Below are positions 44,050 to 53,023 of a DNA stretch of 64,000 nt, one piece after another; position 1 is the stretch's first letter, and every line of letters begins with the position of its first letter. Where the stretch lies: contig NZ_JASHIU010000012.1 of assembly GCF_030733545.1 (NCBI RefSeq), positions 37,113 through 101,112 of the forward strand, given 5' to 3'. Both the position numbers and the translations under genes were made by a program. The notes under the pieces are model-generated. The model made no database searches, was not told the origin of the DNA, and worked only from the letters and a program-made list of their open reading frames with translations. The stretch is from Oceanicaulis sp. MMSF_3324. GTDB lineage: Bacteria > Pseudomonadota > Alphaproteobacteria > Caulobacterales > Maricaulaceae.

Positions 44050-45846
44050 ATGACCGATTTCGAAGATATCGAGGACCCGGACGCCCAGACCGAGCGGGTC
44101 CTGTCCAATTTCGCCGTACTCCGCTTTGTCGCCCGCCAATGGCGGCGGCGCCCCTGGCTGTTCAGCCTGGTGGTGGGCTTTTCCACGCTCGCCACGCTGG
44201 CGGACGTCTTCATACCTGTGGCCGCCGGCCAGCTGATCGATGCGATCAGCGGTGCGGATGCGGATCCGTCCGGAGATGCGCACTGGGCCGCGTTGATCGT
44301 GTTCGTGGGTCTCGCCATTCTGGTGAACGCCGCCCGGCAGATCATGGTCCGCTGCGAGATCCCGTTCTCCAGCGCCAACATGGCCGACATGACGTCGGAA
44401 GCCTTCGCCAGGGTGCAACGCTTCAGCGCGGACTGGCACGCCAACGCTTTCGCCGGCGCCGTGGTGCGCAAGATCACACGCGGCATGTGGGCGTATGACA
44501 CCATCACCGCCACGCTGTGGTTCTCCATGATCCCGTCCATCGGCGTGATGATCGCGCTCGGGGTCTACATGCTCCTGCACTGGCCCGTGGTGGGGATCTA
44601 CGCCCTGGCGGTGACCTTCGCCTTCATCGTGCTGACGGTGCTGGTGTCGACCTATTATATCCGCCCGCAGAACGTGATCTCCAACGCCAAGGATTCCGAA
44701 CTGGGCGGCGCCATCGCCGATGTCATTTCCGGGGTCGCCACGGTGAAGAGCTTTGGCGCGGAAGCGCGCGAGGACAGCCGCTTCCACGCGCTGGCCTGGG
44801 GCTGGCGGGCGCAGGCGAAAAAGACCTGGTACCGGTTCACCAATGCCTGGCTGATCCAGATGACCGCCGTGATCTTGCTGCAGGCGGGGCTGGCGGGCCT
44901 GCTGCTGCAGTTGTGGACCCAAGGCGACGCCACGGCGGGCGATGTCGTGTTCGGCATCACCGCCTTCCTGATGATGGCCGGCTATATGCGGCGCTTCGGC
45001 GAGGAGGTGCAGAACGTCCAGCGCGGTCTGGACGAGATCCAGGATCTCGCCGCCTTTGACCAGACCGACGCCCAGATTGCCGACCTGCCCGGCGCGCCCG
45101 ATTTCAAGCCGGGCGATGGCGAGATCGTGTTCAAGCAGGTGCGCTTCACCTATGCCGGTCAGGATACGCCGCTCTATGACGCATTCTCGCTGACCATTCC
45201 CAAGGGCGAGAAAGTGGCCCTGGTCGGGCCCACGGGCTCGGGCAAGTCCACCTTCGTCAAGCTCGTCCAGCGTCTGTACGATGTTGAGGACGGCGCCATC
45301 GTCATTGACGGGCAGGATGTGCGCACGGTCACCCAGGCGAGCCTGCGGCGCGCCATCGCCCTGGTGCCCCAGGACCCGGCGCTGTTTCACCGCTCCATTG
45401 CGGAAAACATCGCCTATGGCCGTCCGGAGGCCAGCGCGGCGGAGATCGAGGACGCGGCGCGTCGCGCCCGCGCCCATGACTTCATCATGGCCCTGCCCAA
45501 GGGCTATGACACGCTGGTGGGCGAGCGCGGGGTGAAGCTGTCAGGCGGCGAGCGCCAGCGGATCGCCATTGCGCGGGCCGTCCTGGCGGATGCTCCCATC
45601 CTGATCTTTGACGAGGCGACCAGCGCGCTCGACAACGAGACCGAACGCGATGTCCAGCTGGCGATGGAGGATGTGACGCGCGGCAAGACCGCCATCGTCA
45701 TCGCCCACCGCCTGTCCACCATCCGCGATGCGGACCGCATTCTGGTGTTTGATCAGGGCCGTGTGGTGGAACAGGGCACCCATGACGAGCTGGCGAGCCA
45801 GGGCGAAGGCGTCTATGCGCGCCTCGCCGCGCTGGCGGAAGGCTGA
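44050..45846 (+). CDS. ABC exporter, fused membrane and ATPase domains
   Basis: A 598-aa half-transporter. Residues 35-320 are the membrane domain with about six spans (WLFSLVVGFSTLATLADVFI, IGVMIALGVYMLLHW). Residues 350-590 are the ATPase: Walker A GPTGSGKST, signature LSGGERQR, Walker B ILIFDEATSALD and switch IAHRLSTI. It most likely acts as a homodimer exporting lipids, peptides or drugs; the substrate is unclear. It stands alone between thiD and the helicase gene, with AGGACC before its ATG at 44050. Confidence 0.92.
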   Translation: MTDFEDIEDPDAQTERVLSNFAVLRFVARQWRRRPWLFSLVVGFSTLATLADVFIPVAAGQLIDAISGADADPSGDAHWAALIVFVGLAILVNAARQIMVRCEIPFSSANMADMTSEAFARVQRFSADWHANAFAGAVVRKITRGMWAYDTITATLWFSMIPSIGVMIALGVYMLLHWPVVGIYALAVTFAFIVLTVLVSTYYIRPQNVISNAKDSELGGAIADVISGVATVKSFGAEAREDSRFHALAWGWRAQAKKTWYRFTNAWLIQMTAVILLQAGLAGLLLQLWTQGDATAGDVVFGITAFLMMAGYMRRFGEEVQNVQRGLDEIQDLAAFDQTDAQIADLPGAPDFKPGDGEIVFKQVRFTYAGQDTPLYDAFSLTIPKGEKVALVGPTGSGKSTFVKLVQRLYDVEDGAIVIDGQDVRTVTQASLRRAIALVPQDPALFHRSIAENIAYGRPEASAAEIEDAARRARAHDFIMALPKGYDTLVGERGVKLSGGERQRIAIARAVLADAPILIFDEATSALDNETERDVQLAMEDVTRGKTAIVIAHRLSTIRDADRILVFDQGRVVEQGTHDELASQGEGVYARLAALAEG

Positions 45847-46013
45847 GCGGTCCAATCAAGGCCATTTCGGGGCTGATGCAGGTTTTTCGTATCTTTTCGG
45901 TGCGAGGCCTGCTATCAGCCCCCGCTCAGTCGCGCCGGGGCTCTCCGCGCGACAAGGTTTTCGGGACTGCCTCAAGCAAGGGATTGTGAGGCGACGTCCT
46001 TTGCGAGGTATAT

Positions 46014-47987
46014 ATGAGTTTCCCCAATACCATCCCCTCCGCGCTGGTCACGGCGCTGGAGGCGAAGGGCTATGACGCCCTGACCGACGTCCAGAATGCA
46101 GTACTCACCGACGAAGCCGATGGCCGCGACCTTCTGGTCTCCGCCCAGACCGGCTCGGGCAAGACCGTGGCGTTCGGCATGGCCATGGCCGGCACGCTGC
46201 TGGCGGGCGAAGACCGCCTGCCCCAGCCTGGCGCACCGCTCGCCCTGATCATCGCCCCGACCCGCGAACTGGCCCTTCAGGTCCAGCGCGAGCTCGATTG
46301 GCTCTACGCCGAAGCGGGCGCAAAGCTCGCCAGCGCCGTGGGCGGTCTTGATCCGCGCACCGAGCGCCGGGCGCTGGATCGCGGCGCGCATATCGTCGTG
46401 GGCACGCCGGGCCGTCTGCGCGACCATATCGAACGCAAAGCGCTGGACCTGTCCAACATCCGCGCCATCGCGCTGGATGAAGCCGACGAAATGCTCGATT
46501 TCGGCTTCCGCGAGGATCTCGAATTCATCCTCGGCTCCGCGCCTGAAGACCGTCGTACGCTCTTGTTCTCGGCCACCGTGTCCAAGGAAATCGCGCGCAT
46601 CGCCGAGACCTATCAGCGCGACGCGCTGCGTATCTCGACCCTGAGCGCCACCAACCAGCACGCTGACATCACCTATCTGGCGCACACCGTGGCCGGGCAT
46701 GACCGCGAGAACGCCGTCATCAACGTGCTGCGCTTTCACGCTGCGCCGCGCGCATTGGTGTTCTGCGCCACCCGCGATGCGGTCAACCGTCTGGCCGCCA
46801 AGCTGCACAATCGCGGCTTCCACGCCGTGGCGCTGTCCGGCGAACTGACCCAGGCCGAACGCACCAAGGCGCTGCAGGCGCTGCGCGATGGCCGGGCGAC
46901 CGTCTGCGTCGCCACCGACGTCGCCGCACGCGGCATCGACCTGCCGGGTCTCGATCTGGTGGTCCATGCCGAACCGCCGACCAATGCCGAAAGCCTCTTG
47001 CACCGGTCCGGCCGGACCGGCCGCGCCGGCGCCAAGGGCACCAGCGTCTTTGTCGTCGCCAGCTCGCGCAAGGGCCGGGTCATCCGCCTGCTGCGCGAAG
47101 CCAAGGTGCAAGCGGAATGGGTCGATGCCCCCGACGCCGATCTGGTGCGCGAGAAAGATCGGGAGCGTCTGGGCGACCACCCCGCCCTCGCCAAGGATCT
47201 GGATGAAGACCGGATGGAGGAAATCCGCGATCTGATCGAGCGTTTCGGCGCCGAGAAGCTGACCGCGGCCTTCCTGTCAGAGCTCGAACGCCGTCTGCCG
47301 GCGCCCGAGGAACTGTCGGGCACGCCGCCGGAACGTCAGCGCGAGGAGCGCGCGGATCGCGGTCCGCGTCGGGCCCGCGAAGACTTTGACGCCGGTCAGT
47401 GGTTCGAGATTGATCTGGGCCGCAAGCAGCGCGCCGAACCGCGCTGGCTGGTGCCTCTGATCTGCCGCGTGGGCGGGATTGTCGGCAATGATATCGGCGC
47501 GATCCGTATTGGCGACACCGCAACCCGCTTCCAGATCGCCGAGGACAAGATCGACGGCTTCACCGAGGCGATGAACCAGCCGCGTGAAACCGACAAGAAT
47601 GTGCGTGTGAAGATCGCCGGCGACGAGCCGTTTGAAACCGCGTCGGCGGATTTCAACAAGGGCCCGCGCGAGCGGACCAAGCCCAAGCGCGCGCCGCGAC
47701 CGGGCAAGGCCGAGCGCGCCGCCAAGCGTCAGCATGATGATGACGACTTCTTCTCCGGCACGGTCGAGGACACCCGCCCCAAACGCGACTGGGCGCCCAA
47801 GGGCGGCAAGCCGCCGTTCAAGAAACGCGATGGCGACAAGCCGTTCGGCGGCAAGCGCGACAGCTTCAAGAAGGGGCCGGGCGGCAAGCCGGGATTCAAG
47901 AAATCCGAGGGCGGCAAACCGTCGGGATTCAAGAAATCCGAAGGCGGCGACCGCCCGCTAAAGCGCCTCAAGCGCAAGACCGGCTAA
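46014..47987 (+). CDS. DEAD-box RNA helicase with DbpA-like C-terminal domain
   Basis: A 657-aa ATP-dependent RNA helicase. Motif I is AQTGSGKT, motif II DEAD in ALDEADEMLDFGF, motif III SAT in LLFSATVSK, and motif VI HRSGRTGRAG. Residues 455-525 (GQWFEIDLGRKQRAEPRW; VGGIVGNDIGAIRIGD) match the RNA-binding domain seen at the C-terminus of DbpA/CsdA helicases. The last 100 residues are a Lys/Gly/Phe-rich tail with FKK repeats. The helicase probably acts in ribosome assembly or cold adaptation. A long 167-nt leader precedes it. Confidence 0.94.
   Translation: MSFPNTIPSALVTALEAKGYDALTDVQNAVLTDEADGRDLLVSAQTGSGKTVAFGMAMAGTLLAGEDRLPQPGAPLALIIAPTRELALQVQRELDWLYAEAGAKLASAVGGLDPRTERRALDRGAHIVVGTPGRLRDHIERKALDLSNIRAIALDEADEMLDFGFREDLEFILGSAPEDRRTLLFSATVSKEIARIAETYQRDALRISTLSATNQHADITYLAHTVAGHDRENAVINVLRFHAAPRALVFCATRDAVNRLAAKLHNRGFHAVALSGELTQAERTKALQALRDGRATVCVATDVAARGIDLPGLDLVVHAEPPTNAESLLHRSGRTGRAGAKGTSVFVVASSRKGRVIRLLREAKVQAEWVDAPDADLVREKDRERLGDHPALAKDLDEDRMEEIRDLIERFGAEKLTAAFLSELERRLPAPEELSGTPPERQREERADRGPRRAREDFDAGQWFEIDLGRKQRAEPRWLVPLICRVGGIVGNDIGAIRIGDTATRFQIAEDKIDGFTEAMNQPRETDKNVRVKIAGDEPFETASADFNKGPRERTKPKRAPRPGKAERAAKRQHDDDDFFSGTVEDTRPKRDWAPKGGKPPFKKRDGDKPFGGKRDSFKKGPGGKPGFKKSEGGKPSGFKKSEGGDRPLKRLKRKTG
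47891..47948 (+). repeat. 25-bp near-perfect direct repeat in the helicase tail
   Basis: A 25-nt unit at 47891-47915 recurs at 47924-47948 with one change (G to A). Both copies encode GFKKSEGG. It is part of the low-complexity basic tail and probably arose by slippage or unequal recombination. Confidence 0.8.
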
Positions 47988-48016
47988 TCTGACCAAGAGG
48001 TCATGAGACGGACAGG

Positions 48017-48048
48017 ACAAGCCTGCCGCCCTGCGGCAGGCTTGTTTC
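48017..48048 (+). terminator. intrinsic terminator between the helicase and ankyrin genes
   Basis: A perfect 13-bp stem (ACAAGCCTGCCGC and its complement) with a 3-nt loop, then TTT. The ATG of the ankyrin gene at 48049 follows directly, so this hairpin also covers that gene's ribosome site region. Confidence 0.85.
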
Positions 48049-48678
48049 ATGTCCACGCTCCTTCAATGCCTTGAAACCCAAGATCCCACAGCTCTGACCC
48101 GATTGCTGGGCCAGCAGCCGCATCTGACCAATTCACCCGTTCTCGACGGGGAGCAGACCGTCCATCCCATCCATGCCCTGTGCGAGCGGGTGTTTGATGG
48201 ACGCCTGAGCGAAATACAGGGCCTGGCCTTCGCCAATGTGCTGATTTCCGAAGGCGCGGATCTTGATGCAGTCCATCCCCGCAATGGCGACAGCCTCTTG
48301 ATCAGCGCCATCAGCCTGTCCTGTCCCGCCATCGCCCACCGGCTGCTGGACAAGGGCGCCAATCCCGATCCCCGCGGCGTTTTCGGCGCAACGGCCCTGC
48401 ACTGGGCCGCCATCATGGGCCTGCCCGATCTGGTGCAGCGCCTGATCGATCATGGCGTCTATATCTTCCTGCGCGACAGGGAGTATCAGGGCACGCCACT
48501 GGGCTGGGCCGTGCAGGGCCGGATTGATCCGCCGCCCGGCGCGCGCGGCGGGCATATCGAGTGCGCAAACGTGCTGATGTCGGCCGGCCTGCAGCCCGAA
48601 TCGGCCTGGCGCTCCAGCGAGTCCATTCTGGCCGACGCCCCCTTGCGCGACGCCCTGCTGGGGCGTCAGTCCGCGTAG
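48049..48678 (+). CDS. ankyrin-repeat protein
   Basis: A 209-aa soluble protein with about four ankyrin-like repeats: an irregular one at the N-terminus (TLLQCLETQDPTALTRLLGQ), then FANVLISEGADLDAVHPRNG, IAHRLLDKGANPDPRGVFGA followed by TALHWAAIMGLPDLVQRLID, and the start of another (TPLGWAVQGR). Such proteins bind partner proteins. The ATG at 48049 stands 3 nt after a terminator hairpin, so translation may depend on hairpin opening or a transcript that starts within it. The 3' end overlaps convergent folP by 13 nt. Confidence 0.85.
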   Translation: MSTLLQCLETQDPTALTRLLGQQPHLTNSPVLDGEQTVHPIHALCERVFDGRLSEIQGLAFANVLISEGADLDAVHPRNGDSLLISAISLSCPAIAHRLLDKGANPDPRGVFGATALHWAAIMGLPDLVQRLIDHGVYIFLRDREYQGTPLGWAVQGRIDPPPGARGGHIECANVLMSAGLQPESAWRSSESILADAPLRDALLGRQSA

Positions 48679-49505
48679 CGCCTGAACGCCGCCTGCACCT
48701 TGAGGGCCTGCGCCGTCTCGCGCACATCGTGCACGCGCACGATGGCGCATCCGGCGCGTGCGGCCTCAAGCGCGACCGCCAGAGATCCGCCCAGACGGTC
48801 CATGGCGTCGGTCGCGCCCTGGTCAATCGCCTGGATGAAGCGTTTGCGCGACGCGCCAAAGAGCACGGGCAGCCCCAGAGACACGAAGTGTTCCAAGGAC
48901 GCGATGAGCTGGAGGTTATGGTCCAGCGTCTTGCCGAAGCCGATCCCCGGATCCAGCACGATCAGGTCGCGATCAAACCCCGTGGCCAACAGCACGCCGG
49001 CCCGCTGGCCCAGATAACGGGCCACATCATTGACAACATCATCATAGCGCGGCGCGGCCTGCATGGTCTTGGGCTCGCCCTGCATGTGCATCAGGCACAC
49101 CGGCACACCCAATTCCATCGCGGTTTCCGGCGCGCCCTCGGCCCGAAGCGCATTGACGTCATTCCACAACCCGGCGCCGGCATGCACGGCAGCGCGGGCG
49201 ACGCCGGGCTTCATGGTATCGATGGAGATCGCCGCAAGCGGGCGTTCGGCCCGGATCGCCTCGATCACCGGGATGACGCGGTCCAGCTCTTGCGCTTCTG
49301 ACACCGGTTCGGCGCCGGGCCGCGTGCTTTCCCCGCCAATATCGAGACAATCCGCGCCTTCGTCCAGCAAACGCAGGGCGTGATCGCGCGCCGCAAGCGT
49401 GCTGTCATGCCGTCCGCCGTCAGAAAAACTGTCCGGCGTAACATTGACGATGCCCATGACCTGCGGGCGCCCGTCCGCATGGGGTCGGATCGGGAAGGCT
49501 AGCAT
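48666..49505 (-). CDS. folP: dihydropteroate synthase
   Basis: Condenses para-aminobenzoate with dihydropterin pyrophosphate in folate synthesis; it is the sulfonamide target. The 279-aa TIM-barrel shows VMGIVNVTPDSFSDGG near residue 16, DIGGESTRPGAEPVS, ISIDTMKPGVARAA, and the late GASRKRFI. The loop LMHMQGEPKTMQ is standard. Start at the ATG 49505, overlapping the LysR stop by 7 nt. In many alphaproteobacteria folP follows ftsH; here it lies 4 kb away with a different neighbourhood. Confidence 0.97.
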   Translation of the reverse strand: MLAFPIRPHADGRPQVMGIVNVTPDSFSDGGRHDSTLAARDHALRLLDEGADCLDIGGESTRPGAEPVSEAQELDRVIPVIEAIRAERPLAAISIDTMKPGVARAAVHAGAGLWNDVNALRAEGAPETAMELGVPVCLMHMQGEPKTMQAAPRYDDVVNDVARYLGQRAGVLLATGFDRDLIVLDPGIGFGKTLDHNLQLIASLEHFVSLGLPVLFGASRKRFIQAIDQGATDAMDRLGGSLAVALEAARAGCAIVRVHDVRETAQALKVQAAFRRYAD

Positions 49506-50431
49506 GGCCGGCTGTCGACCTGGCTGAAGCGGGACGGCTCGCCATTACGGAAATGATCCCGGTCCGTGCGCAAGGCTTCGGCGATATGATCCAGCACCGT
49601 CGCCTGGGCGCGCGAGCGGCGCACCGCGCCATGGGCGACCAGCCACAAATCCAGCATGACTTCGAAATCGGGCAGGATGCGCACCAACCCCGGACGCGCC
49701 AACGCCAGACGGTGGGACGTCACGCCCAGACCCAGACCATTGCGCAAGCCTTCCAGATGCGCACTGGGATGGGCAGCGACCATCACATCGCGGCGCGGCC
49801 GCAACTCATCGCCAATGGGCGTCCGCGGCCATTGAAAGGCGATTGGCGTCGCCCAGCCCACGGCCACATGATCGGCCACGTCTTCAAGGGTTTGCGGAGC
49901 GCCGTGCTTTTTCAGATAGCATTCGGAGGCGTACATGCCGCTGCCGACCTCGGCGGCGCGGCGCGCCAGCAAGGAGTGCTGTGGGCCCGGCTGCCCCCAG
50001 CGCACGGCGATATCCGCCTCCCCGCCCGCCAGATTGGCCGGTTCAAAGCCGATCTTGAGCTCCACGGACAAGTCCGGATGCGCCTCGAGAAGCGGCGTCA
50101 ACGCGCCAGGCAGCCAGTCCGCGCCGATGCCATCGCTGGCGGCCACGGTGACCCGACCCTCAACGCGTTCATGACCATTGCGCGCCGCGCGCTCAATCGC
50201 CGCGGCTTCGTCCTGCATGTTTCGCGCGTGATCAATGACGGACCGGCCCAGCGCCGTCGGGGTGAGGATATCACCGCGGCGCTCGAACAGGGCGCCGCCG
50301 AGATGGGTTTCAAGCGCCCGCATGCGACGGCTGACCGTTGGCTGGCTGAGTCCCATGACCCGACCTGCGGCGGCGTGGCTGCCGGCTTCATAGACGGACA
50401 GCGCGAGGTGGTAATCTGACCAGTTATCCAT
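49499..50431 (-). CDS. LysR-family transcriptional regulator
   Basis: A 310-aa regulator with an N-terminal winged HTH (DYHLALSVYEAGSHAAAGRV, then MGLSQPTVSRRMRALETHLG) and a C-terminal substrate-binding domain. It is divergent from the small TPR gene at 50626, and its stop overlaps the folP start, so folP may lie on its transcript. LysR proteins normally act on a divergent promoter and this one has a short AT-rich palindrome nearby (50442-50452), which is a candidate site. Effector unknown. Confidence 0.92.
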   Translation of the reverse strand: MDNWSDYHLALSVYEAGSHAAAGRVMGLSQPTVSRRMRALETHLGGALFERRGDILTPTALGRSVIDHARNMQDEAAAIERAARNGHERVEGRVTVAASDGIGADWLPGALTPLLEAHPDLSVELKIGFEPANLAGGEADIAVRWGQPGPQHSLLARRAAEVGSGMYASECYLKKHGAPQTLEDVADHVAVGWATPIAFQWPRTPIGDELRPRRDVMVAAHPSAHLEGLRNGLGLGVTSHRLALARPGLVRILPDFEVMLDLWLVAHGAVRRSRAQATVLDHIAEALRTDRDHFRNGEPSRFSQVDSRPC

Positions 50432-50441
50432 TCAAGTTTGA

Positions 50442-50452
50442 ATATCAGATAT
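50442..50452. promoter_or_regulatory. AT-rich palindrome upstream of the LysR gene
   Basis: ATATCAGATAT is a perfect 5+1+5 inverted repeat 11 nt upstream of the lysR start codon. It resembles the T-N11-A style site bound by LysR proteins in their own promoter. A possible plus-strand promoter (TTGCAC at 50467, TATTCG at 50491) lies next to it. Confidence 0.35.
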
Positions 50453-50625
50453 ACAGATTCAGTCAATTGCACATATGCTGCGCTGCGGCATATTCGAAAT
50501 CACAAGCCGGAGCCGCTGCGGTCGTTCTTGTTCGGCCCTATCGGCTCCAACCGTTTCATAGGTCGCCTTTTCGAACCGCGAAACCGGAAACTCCTTTCGC
50601 TGAAAAGGCTCTCATGGAGGCTGAT

Positions 50626-50991
50626 ATGTCTGTGTTTGCCACTGCATTGCTCGCCCTGCAACTGACCGGCGCCCCGGTCCAGGAATTCACCCCGGTCCGC
50701 GTGGCCGATTCCGATATCCGCGGGTCTGTCCGCGCCCTCAATCAGGGCGAGTGGAACACTGCGCTTCACTTCACCCAGCAAGCCCTGGAAGGCGGCGCCC
50801 GCACCAGCGTTCGCGCCGCGGCCCACGCCAATGCGTGCATCGCCCTGCACCAGCTCGGTCAGACCGCTGACGCCGCCCAGGCCTGCCGGACCGCTGTGGC
50901 GCTGGCGCCGCAAAACACCGTGATGGCGTCCAACCTGTCTGCCGTGCAAACCCGCATGGCGGGTTCGCCCTCTGCCGGCGCCGGCAACTAG
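50626..50991 (+). CDS. small secreted TPR-like protein
   Basis: A 121-aa exported protein: signal peptide MSVFATALLALQLTGA, then a pair of TPR-like helices (GSVRALNQGEWNTALHFTQQ; TSVRAAAHANACIALHQLGQ), and a third (ADAAQACRTAVALAPQN). The ATG at 50626 has GGAGG 6 nt upstream; an in-frame ATG at 50614 would contain that site. It is divergent from LysR and could be its target. Function unknown. Confidence 0.82.
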   Translation: MSVFATALLALQLTGAPVQEFTPVRVADSDIRGSVRALNQGEWNTALHFTQQALEGGARTSVRAAAHANACIALHQLGQTADAAQACRTAVALAPQNTVMASNLSAVQTRMAGSPSAGAGN

Positions 50992-51018
50992 GCCGTTCAC
51001 GCACTTGCGATTTGATCT

Positions 51019-51052
51019 GTCATGACAGGGCCGCTATCGGCCCTGTCATGAC
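51019..51052 (+). promoter_or_regulatory. 14-bp inverted repeat overlapping the AraC-like start codon
   Basis: GTCATGACAGGGCC (51019-51032) is perfectly complementary to GGCCCTGTCATGAC (51039-51052), with a 6-nt loop. The right arm contains the ATG at 51048. No T-run follows, so it is not a normal terminator. An RNA hairpin here would hide the start codon, and as DNA it would make a strong operator. Confidence 0.75.
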
Positions 51053-51794
51053 GGTGCAATGGATTTCCCGGCTCGGCCCTTACAGCGAAGCGCGCGCCCG
51101 CCTGGGTCGGTCGCGCAGGCTCTGGCGCCATCAGGCCGCATATGGGGCCGAGACGCCGCCTCACCGGGTTCTGCCCGAAACCCGTCTGAGCCTTGTGACA
51201 GAGCGTCATTATTCACGCTCCGGAACCCTGCTCGATGAACAGCACTGGGTCTTTGGCCCGATCATAACGCCCCGGCTCTATGCGCCTGCGCCCGGGACCG
51301 TTCTAGACGGCGTCTTCCTGGCCCCCGAAGAGGCGATCTGTGTGCTCGGCGTTCGGCCCGACGAGCTGGTGGACGCCATCGTTCCGCAATCAGACTTCCC
51401 CGCTCTGAACCTGCAAGCCGAGCCCCCTCAGGGCGCCGCGAACGCTTTGGCGGTCTGGGCGGCCGGCATGATCCGGCGCACCCGCGGACAGGTCCGCGCC
51501 GCCCGGCTGGCGCGCCATGCCGGGGTCAGCGACCGTCATCTGCATCGCGTCATGACCGGACGGCTGGGGCTAGGCCCCAAGGCGCTCGCCAACCAGATCC
51601 GCACCCTCACCGCGATCGAACACGCCGATCAGAGCCCGCATCCGGACTGGGCGCAGATCGCCTATGCCCATGGCTATAGCGATCAGGCGCATCTGAGCCG
51701 CTCGGTCCGGGCCATGAGCGGTCTGTCTCCCTCCGCGCTTCATGCGGAACGGTCCGTAGAGTCCGAAATCTTCAAGACCCGCACCCCCGTCTGA
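51048..51794 (+). CDS. AraC-type HTH transcriptional regulator
   Basis: A 248-aa protein. The C-terminal part has two AraC-type helix-turn-helices (AARLARHAGVSDRHLHRVMT and WAQIAYAHGYSDQAHLSRSV, then MSGLSPSAL). The N-terminal 120 residues may be a ligand-binding domain (FGPIITPRLYAPAPGTVLDG). The ATG at 51048 gives the family-like layout; a longer frame (51012) has no coding look. The start lies in the large inverted repeat at 51019. It precedes the secreted protein gene at 51835 by 40 nt on the same strand and may regulate it. Confidence 0.85.
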   Translation: MTVQWISRLGPYSEARARLGRSRRLWRHQAAYGAETPPHRVLPETRLSLVTERHYSRSGTLLDEQHWVFGPIITPRLYAPAPGTVLDGVFLAPEEAICVLGVRPDELVDAIVPQSDFPALNLQAEPPQGAANALAVWAAGMIRRTRGQVRAARLARHAGVSDRHLHRVMTGRLGLGPKALANQIRTLTAIEHADQSPHPDWAQIAYAHGYSDQAHLSRSVRAMSGLSPSALHAERSVESEIFKTRTPV

Positions 51795-51834
51795 CAGCAA
51801 CCTCAAGCCGATTATCCCTCACAGGAGCTTGATG

Positions 51835-52944
51835 ATGAGACTGATGATGACGGCCGCCCTGTGCGCGGTCATGAGCGCCCCTGCCTTCGCCCAGCAAACC
51901 CTGGAGTTTGAAGGGATGAACTGGCGGGTCGACGCTGTGGAGCTGGCCGAAACGACCGAGTTTCTGGGCCGCGAGGCCCTGCATTTCCGCGATGGCGTGA
52001 TCTGGATTGACGGCTCGCAGTTCGAGACCGGCGAGATCCGCTTTGAAATGGCGATCAGCGGCTCACCCGGTCATACGGGCGTGCTGTGGCGCGGCCAGGG
52101 CGTGGGGGACTGGGAAAAGTTCTACTTCCGCCATCACCTCAACAACCTGCCCGATTCCGTGCAGTACACGCCCGCCCATGATGCGGTGACGGCGTGGCAA
52201 ATCTTTTCCGATCCCGACGCCATCAGCCAGGTCAATCACGGCCTCAACCGCTGGATGAATGTTCGCGTGGTCATTGCCGAGGATCAGGCTGACATCTTCA
52301 TGGATGGCGAACTGATCCACCATGTTCCGGACCTGCAGCGTGACGACCGGTCCGGCTGGGTCGGTTTCTGGCAGCTGGCGCCCAATGGCGTCGCCTCGGG
52401 CTATGTGCGCAATGTCGAGGTCGAGGCCCAGTCCAATCCCCCGATCACGGGCATGTCGCAACGCCCCAGCGCAGAGCCGATCGCCAATCTGATCGAGACC
52501 TGGCGCGTCTCTGATCCCTTCAGTGAAGCCCAGCTGGGCGACACCTCCATCACGGCGCTGCGCCAGTCGCGGACGCGCTGGAGCGCGCTGCCCGTCGCCT
52601 ACAACGCCATCGCCAATCTCGCCAGCGTCACACGCCATTCCGACGGCGATACGGTGCTGGCCGAAGCCACCCTGATCGCCGATGGGGACCGCACGGCGCT
52701 GGTGCGCTTTGGCTATTCTGATCGGGTGCAGGTCTTTCTCAATGGCGAGCGCCTGTTTGTCGGCAATAATGACTGGCGCAGCCGCGATTACCGCTATCTG
52801 GGCACCATCACCCGGCATGTGGCCGTACCGCTGGATCTGCACGATGGCGAGAACACGCTGACCTTCGCGGTTTCAGAGACCTTTGGCGGTTGGGGCGTGA
52901 CAGCCGCGCTGGAAGACGCGGACGGCGTGCGCATCGCGCGCTAA
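51835..52944 (+). CDS. secreted protein with concanavalin-like domain, function unknown
   Basis: A 369-aa exported protein: signal peptide MTAALCAVMSAPAFAQ, then about residues 20-200 that look like a laminin-G/DUF1080-type beta sandwich (GRGQ-type turns, WNVRVVIAEDQADIFMDGEL-like strand pattern), and a second beta domain to the end (ALVRFGYSDRVQVFLNGERL). Binding or cleavage of a sugar polymer is possible but not shown; no catalytic residues stand out. Start: one of two adjacent ATG codons (51832, 51835) after CAGGAG. A terminator follows. Confidence 0.8.
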   Translation: MRLMMTAALCAVMSAPAFAQQTLEFEGMNWRVDAVELAETTEFLGREALHFRDGVIWIDGSQFETGEIRFEMAISGSPGHTGVLWRGQGVGDWEKFYFRHHLNNLPDSVQYTPAHDAVTAWQIFSDPDAISQVNHGLNRWMNVRVVIAEDQADIFMDGELIHHVPDLQRDDRSGWVGFWQLAPNGVASGYVRNVEVEAQSNPPITGMSQRPSAEPIANLIETWRVSDPFSEAQLGDTSITALRQSRTRWSALPVAYNAIANLASVTRHSDGDTVLAEATLIADGDRTALVRFGYSDRVQVFLNGERLFVGNNDWRSRDYRYLGTITRHVAVPLDLHDGENTLTFAVSETFGGWGVTAALEDADGVRIAR

Positions 52945-52969
52945 ACCCCAATCTCAACCCCTAAATTGC

Positions 52970-53003
52970 AAAGCCCCGCGCCGGATCCGGCGCGGGGCTT
53001 TTT
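52970..53003. terminator. bidirectional intrinsic terminator between the secreted protein gene and ftsH
   Basis: A perfect 16-bp palindrome (AAAGCCCCGCGCCGGA and its complement) with five T to the right and A-rich sequence to the left. It can end both the plus-strand gene and the minus-strand ftsH. Confidence 0.92.
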
Positions 53004-53023
53004 CTGTAACGATGGAGCCTTGA

